A DNA stretch of 64,000 nucleotides from Aricia agestis. Its lineage: Eukaryota > Arthropoda > Insecta > Lepidoptera > Lycaenidae. The position numbers and the translations under genes are program-made. The stretch covers positions 2,502,501 to 2,566,500 of the forward strand of contig NC_056417.1 of assembly GCF_905147365.1 (NCBI RefSeq). The letters are read 5' to 3'. Below are positions 33,401 through 43,577 of the stretch, piece after piece. Under the pieces are notes generated by a model. It did not search any database. It was not told the DNA's origin and was given only the letters and a program-made list of their open reading frames with translations. Positions within the stretch are counted from its first letter, which is position 1. Every line of letters begins with the position of its first letter.

Positions 33401-36400
33401 CAGTACCTCGATTCTTCTATTGTGTTGTAAGTAACTTAATCGAACAAATCTTTCATATAACTTAAAAACAGTTTCATTGGGGTGCTGTTCTGCCAAATGT
33501 CCCATCTAAGCTCCCCCCCTCCCTCCTCTCTTCAATATAACTACTGGATTACCCACCTGGTTCTTGACGGTGTTGACGAGCGCGGCGAGCTGGTTGCCCG
33601 CCTGGATGCTCTGCAGCATGGCGTTGTGCAGGTCGTCGTTGCCGAACAGACCCACGCCGATCGCGCCGCAGCACAGCACCGACAGTATCATCAGGGTTAT
33701 CTGGAAACACCAGGAGCAATGTTAGCTGGAGATGTATTGCTCGACTCTGTAACGTTACATTACATACGAATGCTCCCGGTGAGGGAGCACCTTTCTGGTA
33801 TCATCAAATAGATTCATAGTGTCTAAACACACTAGGCTGAATTACGCCGCGCTTACGCCGCATTTCAAATGCATACAAAATACAGGCCGAACGCGAGGGG
33901 TGACACACTATTACGTCGCGTTCCGTCCGTATTTTGTATGCGTTTGACATTTGCGGCGGAACTTACGCCGGCGTAATTCAGCCTAGTGTGTTTAGACACA
34001 TAGACAGATGGCGGTCCTGCGTCATTTCGTTAGCTTATGCCTTAATAGCCCAGTAGGGTTAGTTCAGCCTTGTATGGGAAGCTGAAATTAATTTTTTTGC
34101 ACCAGTGTATAGAGGAGGTCACAAATAGCTTAAATTCAAAAACTCGACCAAATCCGACGTGTGCGTTATCCGCCATATTGGTTTGAAGGTCCAATCTTTT
34201 TTAGCTATATCTCCTTTATTTAATTTTTTACGAAAATGATAAGAACTAAATTTGTTGTAAAATTAACTTTCTACATTTTGAATTATTATAGTTTTTATTG
34301 TAAAATCAATATTTACGTAGATAAATGCAAAAAACAAGTCAAAGTATAATCCTTTTATTCATTTTTAATTGCTGTCTTAAAAACCTTAAGCAAACATCTT
34401 GACAGTGTAATATTTTATACAGACGACCTTCATACAATAATATTTTAAGCAAACATTCAAACAAAAACTAACAAAAACACAAGTCACCTTTTGACATCAC
34501 TGATTTGCGCTTACACAACGCTTCATACAGCATATTTGGCATTGTATTGTGTGATACAACTTACAATAAAATAAACATTTAGCTCTTAGGGTGCGTCCAC
34601 AAATTGCGTGAGGTGTTTAAGGGGGGGTTAAACACCTCACGTAATTTGTCAACAAGAGGGTGTCGAGTCAAATCTCATCTAATCTCACATTGGGGAGAGG
34701 GAGGGTCTCGGCAAATCTCACGTATTTTTTTTTCTCTCATTGTTACAAGAAAAATTATACTATTTTGGTCCATTTCATCCAGATTGTACGTATGCTTAAG
34801 ATTTAATCGTAGGTGTGATCGTAATACGATTAAGATTATTCACTAATTCGTTCGGACGAGACTACTTTGACGTTATACATCAGCTACTGACTGTCAAACA
34901 ATCCAACGCGTTTACGTAAGAAACCCACATTTTGAAAAATGTCACGTGAGATTGCGGAGGGGATTGAATAAAATCTCACGAAATCTCACCAGGGGTTAGA
35001 AAATGTAAAAAAATACCTCACGTAATTTGTGGACGCCCCCTTATAGTTAGTTACATGTAAAAGTACAGAATATGCTTTTTTAAAGTGCGAAATGAGAAAC
35101 TAAAGGAGTCGATTTGGTTAAAAACTGATTTAAATGCAACATTAGACTGGCATATTTAGTCAACAAAACACCCTGTATTATTCGTTACATCATTTGACAA
35201 ATATTTAAATAAACATTCATAGCATAGTCAAGGTTTTAGGATTAAATAATTATTTGTGATCGATTTACAAAAATATCATTATTAAAATTATTGAGCTGCA
35301 AATCATACTTCTAATATTCACTAGGGTTATTATAAAACAAAATCTATCTTTATTACTTAAGACCTGAAATGAATGATTCAATGTGGCACAAAACTCAACT
35401 GGCCATCTTGAGAGCCACATGTTATCACATAACACATATGAGAAGGTTCGATGACTATTTATAGAAGTCATTAGCGCCATTTTAAACATTGTTTAATGGT
35501 TTTATTTGGAGAAGAGAGTTCCTTACTACTGTAAATTGATCTTCAACTGAAACTTTAACTGATCGTACCCACCACTATAGCACTTTGAGACATACACATA
35601 CATCAAATGAAAGGGCTAAGGGTGGGTTGCACCAAAGACGTTGTTAAGGTTATAGACTATCGTCAAATATGGCGTCCATTATTAAAATGTTCAACTTTTT
35701 AAGGGTGGGTTGGTGAAAACAAAAATTTTACTGTACGAGTAGGGCGAAAAATATTTACACCATGGGAGGAGAAAAGTTAATTATGAGGGTAGAAGGTAAA
35801 AAAAATTGACAAACAAAACATCCTGTATTATTACATCAATTAAATCGTATATGGCAAACTTAAAGAAAGTGTTAAATAAAACACTTTCTTGTTTGATATT
35901 TAAACTACTATTAATTTGTTTCATATTTAAAAGAAATGTACTTAAATATAACTCTTCGTACTCGAGTTTGACTAGCAAATTAACCGGTTTTCATTATCAC
36001 CTGTCACGATCCAGGTTATGTAACAATTTGGCATAATGACACAACTGTTTGTTTTTGCTGACGGAAAAGGCAATGCACCTGGGTACAGCAGACAGCTGTG
36101 CCCTTCGTAATGTCAATGCCATTATTTCCAGGTCGTTGGATGCCGTCTGGCGTAGCTTATAAACAAGACTTGTTTTATGACCGTGTTGTTATTGCCTGGT
36201 AGCTAAGCACAAAAGCAAAGCACTTGCGACTTGGGCATTTTGAGTGTCTATGTGCGATGGTCATTGCCTTTGTCAAAAAAAAAGTTCTATATCGCGCTAT
36301 TTTGTACATGTGGAATCGAGATAGGAATATGTGAATGTGTGATAACTGATAACTCATAGTGAATAAACAGTAATGATGGGTCAAAATAGTCAATACGTTA

Positions 36401-37624
36401 TACGACTAAGGCCCAATTTCACCAACGACTGTTAAAGTTAATGCTCGAATTAGTATCACGTTACCTCTTTTGCTTTTAATATGAATGAAAGAGAAGACAT
36501 TATATTTTAACAAGCTAACAGACGTTGGTGAAATTGGGCCTTAGTGTAAAATAATTTGCTTGTAGTTTTTTAGCGAGCAACATAATTATTCAAATTAAAC
36601 CTACATTCTGTTTCCTAATTTTAGGTCTCGTTTGCACTTCAACTAACAACCTTAACTCTATATAAGAAGGTACAATTTACCTTGAGCGCGGTGATGCTGC
36701 GCGGAGGACGCTGCTTCCTGTCGCAGCATCTCGTCAGCAGGTATATGAGCAGCACCGTCAATGTCAGGATCAGCCACGCGCCGGGGATCGAACCCAGGAT
36801 ACCCAGACTCTGCAAATGTGATGGGGTTATATTAGATGACATTCGGGAGTTGTAGTTTGTATGGGGGCAAGAGTCTAATGTTTAAGAGGCAGCATGACAG
36901 CTATGAGACGATGTTAGAAGAGAGTTTAGGCTTAGAATTAACAATTTATTGACTTTTGATATTTAGGTAGAAAATCATTAACAACAACATAATATTATGC
37001 ATTATAACTTGCAAATAGTTGATGTGGTGAAACAGGCGATTCAAGCATTGCGCTGTACCGTTGTCATTTGCCGGGCGTTGCAGCAACGCAGCTGTGTAGC
37101 ATTCAATTCATTACTGAGTAATCTGTTCCGTCAAAGCAACATACTGCAGACTGCAGACCTCAATGCAATGAAGCAGCGTATCTTCTCTTAAAAACTTCAA
37201 TGGGAGTCTGGCACTCATCGAGACAAGCATTCAATGTATTATTTAGTACTATGCTCTGTCAAAGCAACATAATGCTGACAACAAAGCAATGAAGCAGCGT
37301 ACCTTCTCTTAAAAACTTTAATGGCAGCTGCAGACACTCGACGAGACACCCCGAGACAGGCCGGGCACGAGTGTGTACAGGGCGCTCTCGTCCCCGTCTC
37401 TTTGGTTGGCTCTCGCGAGGAAAACCAGAGCAAGCATCAACGGCAGAGTGTGTACAGCCGCCGTAAAGATTTTCACTCACCTCGAGGTATACGGGCGAGT
37501 GCGGCGCGAAGGTGTCGTTGACGCGGTGCAGCGTGACGTTGACGTGCGGCAACGCGTGCAGCAGCCGCGACAGCCGCGGCGGCGAGTACTCGTCCGACAC
37601 GCCCGAGCCCCCCATGCCGCCCAT
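27033..37624 (-). CDS. tty: tweety-family (TTYH) membrane protein, 12 coding exons, with in-frame extension past a TGA
   Basis: Coding exons on the minus strand in order: 37481-37624, 36681-36809, 33557-33700, 31988-32200, 31536-31664, 31138-31275, 30793-30937, 30555-30700, 29448-29545, 28653-28844, 27998-28185, 27033-27469. All junctions are GT/AG and phases join without conflict. The protein reads 542 residues to a TGA at 28035-28037, or 700 if that codon is read through. Seen: hydrophobic segments at about residues 50-75, 92-111, 223-252, 254-278 and 397-420; cysteines 281, 307, 376 and 391, spaced as the four extracellular cysteines of TTYH proteins; a PPSY motif at 474-477. Known for the family: plasma-membrane proteins first described as large-conductance anion channels, although recent structures show no obvious pore; mammalian TTYH2 is ubiquitinated by NEDD4-2 through a PY motif. 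Family assignment is from recalled similarity of exon order and motifs, without a database search. The start has a good context (GCCATGG) and an N-terminus of typical length. Confidence 0.9.
27998..28185 (-). CDS. tty: tweety coding exon 11, containing an in-frame TGA at 28035-28037
   Basis: Acceptor GACTTTACAG, donor GTAACA. The reading frame ends in ESNDFY followed by TGA. The 37 bases after it stay in frame (12 sense codons plus one base) and the exon is closed by a consensus donor. If the TGA were simply the end of the message, a donor 37 bases downstream would be unneeded. The short product (542 residues) is probably the main form. Confidence 0.85.
28653..28844 (-). CDS. tty: tweety coding exon 10 (residues 429-493), cytoplasmic tail with PY motif
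   Basis: 192 bases, begins with the last base of a Lys codon and ends two bases into an Arg codon. Acceptor CCTTCCACAG, donor GTAAGA. It encodes a Gly/Thr-rich linker, then PNGKPPSYSA, where PPSY (474-477) is a WW-domain ligand of the type bound by NEDD4-class ubiquitin ligases. Confidence 0.88.
29060..29384 (-). mobile_element. poly(A)-tailed SINE-like family, copy 2 (intron 9 of the tweety gene)
   Basis: Near full length, same orientation as the host gene, between exons 9 and 10. It differs from copy 1 mainly in the length of the CCCTTCCC-rich middle. Confidence 0.75.
29448..29545 (-). CDS. tty: tweety coding exon 9 (residues 397-429), last membrane span
   Basis: 98 bases, phase 0 in, two bases into a codon at the end (donor GTAAGT). 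It encodes a hydrophobic span (ALSLQLLAAIVAGFLF and following residues) ending near HAWIY, as in the family. Confidence 0.92.
29602..30278. mobile_element. outer TIR element in tweety intron 8, containing another element
   Basis: Ends AAGGTAGGCATTCACGAGCG and inverse (CGCTCATGAATGCCGCCTTA). The interior is broken at 29945 by a second MITE. It lies between exons 8 and 9. Confidence 0.6.
29935..30238. mobile_element. poly-G/C-ended MITE with ten-base TSD
   Basis: Body 29945-30228 with ends AAGGGCATCGCCAGGGGGGG and the inverse of AAGGGCGTCGCCAGC. The direct repeat GATCAACAGC lies at 29935-29944 and 30229-30238. An inner inverted pair (GACTTTACCTACAATTCATA) surrounds 30105-30190. The duplication length recalls Mutator-type insertion (inference). 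Confidence 0.65.
30555..30700 (-). CDS. tty: tweety coding exon 8 (residues 348-396), extracellular
   Basis: 146 bases, completes the split codon from exon 7 and ends in phase 0 (donor GTGAGC). It contains ECRTARAYF and CDGGLQ, with Cys376 and Cys391, the second pair of conserved extracellular cysteines. Confidence 0.9.
30793..30937 (-). CDS. tty: tweety coding exon 7 (residues 300-348), extracellular
   Basis: 145 bases, enters in phase 0 and leaves one base into a codon. Acceptor ACGTTTCAG, donor GTACGT. It contains YYLSC, matching the YLLCN motif of mammalian relatives (Cys307), followed by a helical segment. Confidence 0.9.
31138..31275 (-). CDS. tty: tweety coding exon 6 (residues 254-299), fourth membrane span
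   Basis: 138 bases, phase 0, acceptor CGTTGCAG, donor GTGAGT. It encodes a hydrophobic span, then ADACQDP with Cys281, in the place of the Asp-Phe-Cys motif of vertebrate TTYH proteins. Confidence 0.9.
31536..31664 (-). CDS. tty: tweety coding exon 5 (residues 211-253), third membrane span
   Basis: 129 bases, phase 0. The acceptor TTTCCAG is good. The donor (TGT then GTGAGTA) is strong. It encodes a Trp-rich juxtamembrane piece (RLWVWEAARW), then a hydrophobic span and a basic loop (ARRSRR) leading into the next span. Confidence 0.88.
31988..32200 (-). CDS. tty: tweety coding exon 4 (residues 140-210), extracellular helical region
   Basis: 213 bases, phase 0, acceptor ATGTTTCAG, donor GTATAT. 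It is alanine- and leucine-rich and amphipathic, with N-glycosylation sequons NQT (168) and NAS (185). Codons are strongly GC-ending, unlike the AT-rich flanking introns. Confidence 0.9.
33215..33370. repeat. repeat shared with 15005-15125
   Basis: Both contain CTGGGCGGTCGCCCAG-type and GGCGCCGGATAAAAAG-type words (inverted relative to each other) and a GCACTACCAG stem. In the tweety intron it forms a stem with CTGGTAGTGCTG. Confidence 0.5.
33557..33700 (-). CDS. tty: tweety coding exon 3 (residues 92-139), second membrane span
   Basis: 144 bases, phase 0 at both ends, acceptor GTGTTTCCAG, donor GTGGGT. It encodes ITLMILSVLCCGAIGVGLFG, corresponding to the second TTYH span with its Gly-rich end and following Gly-Asn, then the start of the large extracellular helical region. 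Confidence 0.92.
33819..33999. mobile_element. MITE in tweety intron 3
   Basis: Arms GTGTCTAAACACACTAGGCT and inverse, about 60 bases each, with ACGCCG-rich inner parts. It lies in the intron upstream of exon 3. Confidence 0.75.
34586..35043. mobile_element. MITE in tweety intron 2, TSD TTA
   Basis: Body 34589-35040 with ends GGGTGCGTCCACAAATT and AATTTGTGGACGCCCCC, flanked by TTA on each side. Inside, AATCTCACG-type words repeat in both directions. Harbinger-like by its duplication. Confidence 0.7.
35615..35715. repeat. GGGTGGGTTGCACCA repeat
   Basis: AAGGGTGGGTTGCACCA, then TCAAATATGGCGTCCAT; the same two words in the same order are at 13121-13192. Probably fragments of one MITE family. 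Confidence 0.5.
36409..36541. mobile_element. MITE in tweety intron 2, TIR AGGCCCAATTTCACCAACG
   Basis: Arms of about 22 bases, flanked by TA on both sides. The duplication could be read as TA or TAA/TTA because the ends are symmetrical. Confidence 0.7.
36681..36809 (-). CDS. tty: tweety coding exon 2 (residues 49-91), first membrane span
   Basis: 129 bases, phase 0 at both ends, acceptor CATTTGCAG, donor GTAAAT. It encodes a long hydrophobic run followed by a Cys-Cys and basic stretch (LLTRCCDRKQRPPR). That is the expected TM1-to-cytoplasm arrangement in this family. Confidence 0.92.
37128..37352. repeat. imperfect direct duplication in tweety intron 1
   Basis: Two units of about 97 bases start near 37129 and 37257 and share GTCAAAGCAACATA, AATGAAGCAGCGTA and CTTCTCTTAAAAACTTYAATG. 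The second ends about 130 bases before the exon 1 donor. Confidence 0.65.
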
Positions 37625-37636
37625 GGCCGATCACGC
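37481..37636 (-). CDS. tty: tweety coding exon 1 (residues 1-48) with 12 bases of 5' UTR
   Basis: Acceptor CTGCAG before 37636, ATG at 37624, donor GTGAGTG after 37481, phase 0. It encodes the extracellular N-terminus. The stretch around residues 18-48 (RLLHALPHVNV and then VNDTFAPHSPVYLE) matches the pre-TM1 region of TTYH proteins. Two N-glycosylation sequons, NVT at 29 and NDT at 36, are visible. Confidence 0.88.
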
Positions 37637-38399
37637 CTGCAGACAACATCAGCATTACAAAAAATATCAAAATTGACGGGGAAGACGGAAGAATTCCCAT
37701 CCCTGCCTAGTACACAAGTCCATGTTTTCTCACAAGGAGGGGAATTCCCCGCGCAACCTGCCATCGATGCGTGGGGACAACATCTACCTTAGAACAATTA
37801 GTTTTTTCTACATGGGGTCGTGTAGAGTATTTAAAGTATTCTATGGGAATTGTCATGTTATGTCGCCTGCTGTTGATACTTGTAGCAAAAAGGTCAGGTT
37901 TTTTCCACAAGTAATAAAGGACATTATCAAGAAGATCAGATAGTTCTAATTTCAGATACGGCTCCAACCTGACTTGGGGACATTTCCCCAAGAGGCGGGT
38001 CAGGTAACGAGGATTTTTTTCAAGATCCAGTAAAATTGGTTTCAAAAAAACAGTTCTCGCAACGTAACTCCAGTCAAAACGCACTTTTCAACTAGGTACC
38101 TTTCATCTGCAAGCGATCATCTTTGGTATTACAAACAGTCTATTTTAACCTTCCATCGTTTAGGGCGTCTTTGATCCGCGATAAAGGGCACGTATTTGAT
38201 CGCCCGTGATAAAGCATTCTTTGAGGGCGTCTCGCATTGTAAATCAAACTTCTTTTATTGTTTCCGCATAACTTTTAATCGTTTATGTGTTTGAACTCAT
38301 GAATCATAGTCATTACAATTTTTAAGGCGACGATTTCCAACGATCCATCGTATGGCCGCATGTTAGCAATGCTATCCATGAGATTTGTGGACAATTAGT

Positions 38400-38640
38400 A
38401 TGAAATTAAAATCTTTACTAATTTTATAAATGCAAAAATTACTAATGAGTCTGTCTGTTACCTCTTCACGCTTAAACGGCTGAACCGATTTCAATGAAAT
38501 CTGGTATGGTTGTATTTGAGACACGGGAAAGGAAATTTGATACTTTTTTAGGCGTCATCTAGTACGTACCTACTTCAGGATTTCAGCTCTTGATCGGTTC
38601 AGCAGTTAGGATGTGATTTATATATCAGTAAGGATATGTA
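38400..38640 (+). mobile_element. decayed Helitron-like fragment upstream of the tweety coding region
   Basis: It shares the GTCTGTCTGTTACCTCTTC, AACGGCTGAACCGATTTCAATG and GGGAAAGGA blocks with 60597-60800. The right end is replaced by another sequence. It lies in the first intron, beside the probable 5' UTR exon. Confidence 0.45.
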
Positions 38641-38647
38641 TACTCAC

Positions 38648-38715
38648 CTATCACCAATAGTCCGTGCGGGTTCCGCCTACGGCCGCATGCCTGACGCAAC
38701 CTCCTACCGGCACAT
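38648..38715 (-). other. probable 5' UTR exon of the tweety gene, with a four-codon upstream ORF
   Basis: A 68-base segment lies between a strong acceptor (pyrimidine-rich TTTCCTGTTCCAG, exon from 38715) and a strong donor (GTGAGTA from 38647). It has no long frame. It opens directly with ATG TGC CGG TAG, a minimal upstream ORF of three residues. It sits 1 kb upstream of coding exon 1, which itself begins after a good acceptor at 37637, so exon 1 needs an upstream partner. The promoter and first exon were not found. Confidence 0.45.
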
Positions 38716-38989
38716 CTGGAACAGGAAACACAGCTGATAACTGAGTACTGACACATCACTACACCACAGACAAAGTGATATACAGTAGGATGACTCTAGT
38801 TCAACAAAAGGTGTGCTGCGGGCTGCGGCACACTGGCGTACCGCGCCGTGGCCAGTAGTTGATGTAAAAAATGCCATTCTACATACATATCGCTAGTTTA
38901 TAAGAGCAAAATAAAGGCAAAGTCTCAGGACGATCGAAGAAAAGAATGGAAATTGGGAACAGAGGAACCCCGTTCACGCTGATTAACGT

Positions 38990-39080
38990 AAAAGTACAAT
39001 ATCTTATGTGAGGGTGAACCTCACATAAGATATTGTACTTCCACATTTTTAATTATTTAGTATAAATAATTAAAAATGTG
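38990..39080. repeat. two adjacent palindromes
   Basis: AAGTACAATATCTTATGTGA and its inverse are followed immediately by CCACATTTTTAATTATTTAG and its inverse. The two stems of about 22 bases could extrude side by side. Confidence 0.8.
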
Positions 39081-39099
39081 GATATATAATTATTTAGTC

Positions 39100-41000
39100 C
39101 TAATTGATGATATACCTGTTATTACATTTTTGTGCCTAGTTTTTACTAGAAATTGCCTTTTGTCTGCCTTGCTACGGTATGAAGCCGAATATTCTTTGCA
39201 ATTTAAGGTAACTTTTCTGTTATCCAACAAACTGGAAAATCTTACATTACTGAAAAATCTTACATTACACTACATCTCAAAGCCTTTTGTATTCATTAGT
39301 TCTAGTCACAATAGTCAAAATTCATGTCAGATTACCATTTATAATTGATCAGACCAGACCATCATATTATGGCAAATGTTGCTTTTAATGAATTTGGAAG
39401 ATTAACCATGGTGGCATGCTGTTACACACAAGAAATTGTCTCTGGCGCTGGTGCTGATAAAAACTCTGCTTGTTATATTTCATCTTGATTCACTAAAATC
39501 ACGTGTTTTAATAATTCCGCAATGAGTATGACATCCACGGCCGGCTAAAGAAAGCCACCATTCGTCCTATTATGTGTAATCAATATCAGTCTCTCAACCA
39601 ATAAAAAGCAATCTGCCGCATTTGTCAGACCGCAAAACAAAAATGTGGATTCAAAATATACTTGATGGAAACTCCTTGGCATGGTTTTGTCAGTTTCTAG
39701 GGGCTGGTTGCTCTCCTTGAACCTATTTACTAATTGCATTGTCTTAATATTGTCGCTTTTTGTTATGTTGTGAATATAACAAATAATGACAAAAAGCATA
39801 ACGACAAACAAAAACCTTTAAGTGTTTTTAGTAAGTTAGACGACTGAAAATAATGACTAAATTGCAAAGATACGGTCTCATACCGCAGCAGGACACTTTC
39901 ATTGACAATCAGCAATAAAAATATCTCATTCGAATAAAATTTTCAGTTTATGAAACGAAATAAAGATTTGTTGACTTATCATTGAGTTTTTGTGACTGTA
40001 GATACCTGTGATTGCTTTATAAACGATAAAATTCGGAAAAAGGTTTTAATAATATGTTTTATTAAATATTAAAAAATAAGCTATCATTGTTCCATACACT
40101 GTCTTCAAAAATTCCTGACAGGTTTTAGATATTCCAAAAATACAAATATCCCGAAGACTTTGTTGAGGGGTGTATTTTATCACCAATGGTCCATACAAGT
40201 TTCAACGTTTTGTACCTAGTGGCTGACTTGCCCATCATCAAAAGTCTACTGACTTTCAGCAGACTTAGAAGTTAGAACCCTTTGAAGCTGTCCACACTTT
40301 ATTTTGTAAGCCTTTGATCACATAATAAACAAAACTGTAGTCAATCACTGAATGTTGATTGAAAACTATAAAATAAGTTTAACAAGACTTGGCTTTTATG
40401 AAATTTGAAAACTTTGCGAAGGATAGATTGTTTGAAGAGACTTGGCTCTTTTACATTGAATGGTTTTGGTAGGTTTTTTAAAATATGTATTATTCATTAT
40501 TATTAATAAATATTTTTATGACATTAAATGCTCTTAAAACGAAACTTTTCCTTAAAAATATTATATTTTGTTTAATTATGACCAATACAAAATGTTATAA
40601 AAATAAATAATTTGTATGTTAGTTTGTTATAAATACCATTAAATCAGGTCTGGCCTTTAATAATTATCAAAAAAACGAAAAACCCGAAAAGCTCGAAAAA
40701 CCCGGGTTCCATTTATGAAACCCGGGTTTTTTCATGATCCCCAAAACCCGGGTTTTCTCGGGTTTTCGGGTTTCGGGAAAATCCGGTCTCGAGGCCCTAG
40801 TAACTACCCCTTTAAGGGGACAGATAAGGGACTCACAAGCGAGCAGTGCCAAAATACAAAAAAAGATAAAAGAAATACACAAACATAGCAAATAAATTAA
40901 TTTGTTACAAACAAACCGCATACTACACATAAATAAACACAAGTTACTATGTTTAAGTTATAAAAAATTCCTGAACAGCTCCTACACTATAATCGAATAT
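39100..41000. other. gene-free stretch upstream of the tweety 5' exon
   Basis: AT-rich. Frames of about 90 codons at 39076-39348 and 39545-39811 lack splice sites and codon bias. The tweety promoter may lie here or further up, but I could not place it. Confidence 0.4.
40676..40800. repeat. low-complexity AACCCGGGTTTT palindromic cluster
   Basis: Four units containing AACCCGGGTT lie within 125 bases, several forming self-inverse stems. No gene is near. Confidence 0.6.
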
Positions 41001-41006
41001 AAAACT

Positions 41007-41193
41007 ACTAGCTGTCCCGGCAAACGTTGTTTTGCCATATATATTTTTTTTGGTATGAAATACAAATTAAAAATAGATGTTGGCCGATTCTCAGACCTAT
41101 TCAATATGCTCACAAAATTTCATAAGAATCGGTCAAGCCGTTTCGGAGGAGTATGGCAACGAAAACTATGACACGAGAATTTTATATATTAGA
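41007..41193 (-). mobile_element. short Helitron-like element
   Basis: Minus strand: starts TCTAATATATAAAATTCTCG and ends CAACGTTTGCCGGGACAGCTAGT in two recognisable blocks; 187 bases. It matches both outer parts of 7284-7824. Non-autonomous. Confidence 0.6.
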
Positions 41194-41943
41194 ATTTTAC
41201 AAAATATTCGTTGGGTTACTAAAATTTTATTATTACTATAAAAAAGTTTGCTATTAGTAGCTATAGTAATTAAAAGAAGATTATTTTATTTTCTAAAAGG
41301 TGACAATCTTGATTTCGTCAGAAAGGGTGCCTCTTACGCGATAGAAAAAGATCGCACATGTAGGCAAATATAATTGTAGGCGCGGTAGGAATTTGAACTT
41401 TATAGTATCGTAGCATGAGTTTTTTTAAACGGGTTGCACGAGTGGGAAATCTGTTGGTACTACTAATATATATTCTGTGGCCATGGCTGATTTACACTAC
41501 TGTATAAACTGTATATTTCTATCTCACTACAGTCCGTTCAGTGTTATTTTACATCTGGCATGACCTTTACGACCTAAGCCATAAGGACCAATGAAATATA
41601 CAAAAAAAACAGTAGAGGAACAATGACTAATTGTTGATTACTTAATTCATTAGAATACTATGTATTGACTTCATAGTTCATATTCATTCTATGACTATTG
41701 AGCCATTGTATGATGTTTCATTAACATTTGTTATTAACAATAATGACGTCATTATTGTTGATAACATGACAATAAGTTTGATTCAGACGTACAGTTTAAC
41801 ATTGCTTTAATAGCCATGGTAGATAAAGTCCAAACCACAAGCCTTAAAGGGGGAATTTTATATGAAAATGTGTGACTCGTGGTTTGGACTTTTTTTAGTA
41901 AGTAAGCAGGGGCAAACTTCTGTAGGTTCGTAAGTGCTACTCT

Positions 41944-42296
41944 ATTTTTTTTTATGAAACAAACGGACAAACGAGCAAACGGGTCACCTGATGGAAAGCA
42001 ACTTCCGTCGCCCATGGACACTCGTCAATTCACAGTTCACACATCAGAAGTGCTGCAGGTGCGTTACCGGCCTTTTAAGAGGGAATAGGGTAATAGGGGA
42101 GGGTAGGGTAGGGAAGGGAAGGGAATAAGGGAGGGTAGGGAAGGGAGTAGGGTAGGGGATCGGGCCTCCGGTAAACTCACTCACTCGGCGAAACACAGCG
42201 CAAGCGCTGTTTCACGCCGGTTTTCTGTGAGAACGTGGTATTTCTCCGGTCGAGCCGGCCCATTCGTGCCGAAGCATGGCTCTCCCACGTATAAAA
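41944..42296 (-). mobile_element. poly(A)-tailed SINE-like family, copy 3
   Basis: Full length. The start is duplicated: CTCCCACGTAT occurs at the end of the repeat and again a few bases further on (42298-42308). It also has a small insertion (TCAATTCACAGTTCACA) near 42026. Confidence 0.75.
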
Positions 42297-43577
42297 TCTC
42301 CCACGTATCTATGGCATGATTACTATCGAAAAGCTTGCATAGACCTATCAATGAAAATGAAACTAGACGTTCCACACGGCTCATTTTACCGCAAAAAAGT
42401 AGTCTGTGTCCTTTCTCGTGGTCTACTCGATATCTGTGCCAAATCAAATAAAAATCGGTCCGGTACTTCGTGAGATTAGCGCGTTCAACCAAACAAGCTA
42501 AAAAACTCTTCAGCTTTATTGTATTAGAAGGAAATTACCTCATATCGCCAATCGCTAATCGCATATCTATAGATCTACTATCTAGCAACAAAAAACCGTA
42601 ACTCACCTTATGATAAGTCACGGTTTTTTGCTCCTACCAGTTTATACTAGTCGGACTCGTTGTGGTATCTACATCGTGGGTGTTTCTCACGGAGCTGTTG
42701 TTTAGTACAATACCATATCCATCATTTATGCTAATACTAGTTCTTTCTAGTACTTACTACTTAGACTCCGCTTATTTCGTATAACATTATTACAGGTAAA
42801 GAGTATATATTTTAACTTCAAGTCTTCTGGCAGATCTGGCAGATCCTGTCCTGATGCTATCACACACCTAAATAGTATTCATATTAATATAATACGTGAA
42901 ATAAAGTGTAGCGGCCGATTTTTGCAGTTTTGCATCGAAATATATGGTTTGTAAACGAAATTTACTATATTGAATACCTACCTAGGCAACGAATGATTGT
43001 AAGAAACTAAGAAGGTAACATCACCTAGTCTAAAATCTAAACTCTATACGCAACGGACATCAGTCCTTCACCTTTGCCTTTGTAAACTGTAAAGATAAAT
43101 AAATGGGCATTGTCCAAAAAAAATCACATGTACTTACTTTTTATATTTTTTTTCGTTAACATAGGGTATTTTAAGAATATAAATTCATCATCGGCGGCCA
43201 ATTGACCTCTGCAGTATGTTTTAAATTTCCTTTCAATCTTATTTATAAGGGCTGGTTCGTCAAATGCAAGTTCTCATTATGTAAAAGCTGATACGAGAAG
43301 CTTACCAAAAGCGGGGGAGACTCCGGAACGAATAGAAGAAATGAAAGAAATGAATATAAGATGGATATTTAGAGTAAATATAAAACTGTTAATAATAAAA
43401 CATCCCAAATTAACCTAGTTTGTAAAGTAGTTAAGAATAACATTCGCCATGCCCGTCCTAATCTACAAAAGAATAATAAACTTTATAGCTACACCGACAC
43501 CGTTGATAGAGCATCAAAACAGTTTTAACCTAAAACGCGAACAATTTCTATTGTTCACCTGAAAGGATATGAAAGGA

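Noticed and set aside
42181..42492. 103-codon frame and similar frames at 12191, 52081, 57832 and 60919
   Set aside because: All begin in copies of the poly(A)-tailed SINE-like family; the shared peptide comes from the repeat.
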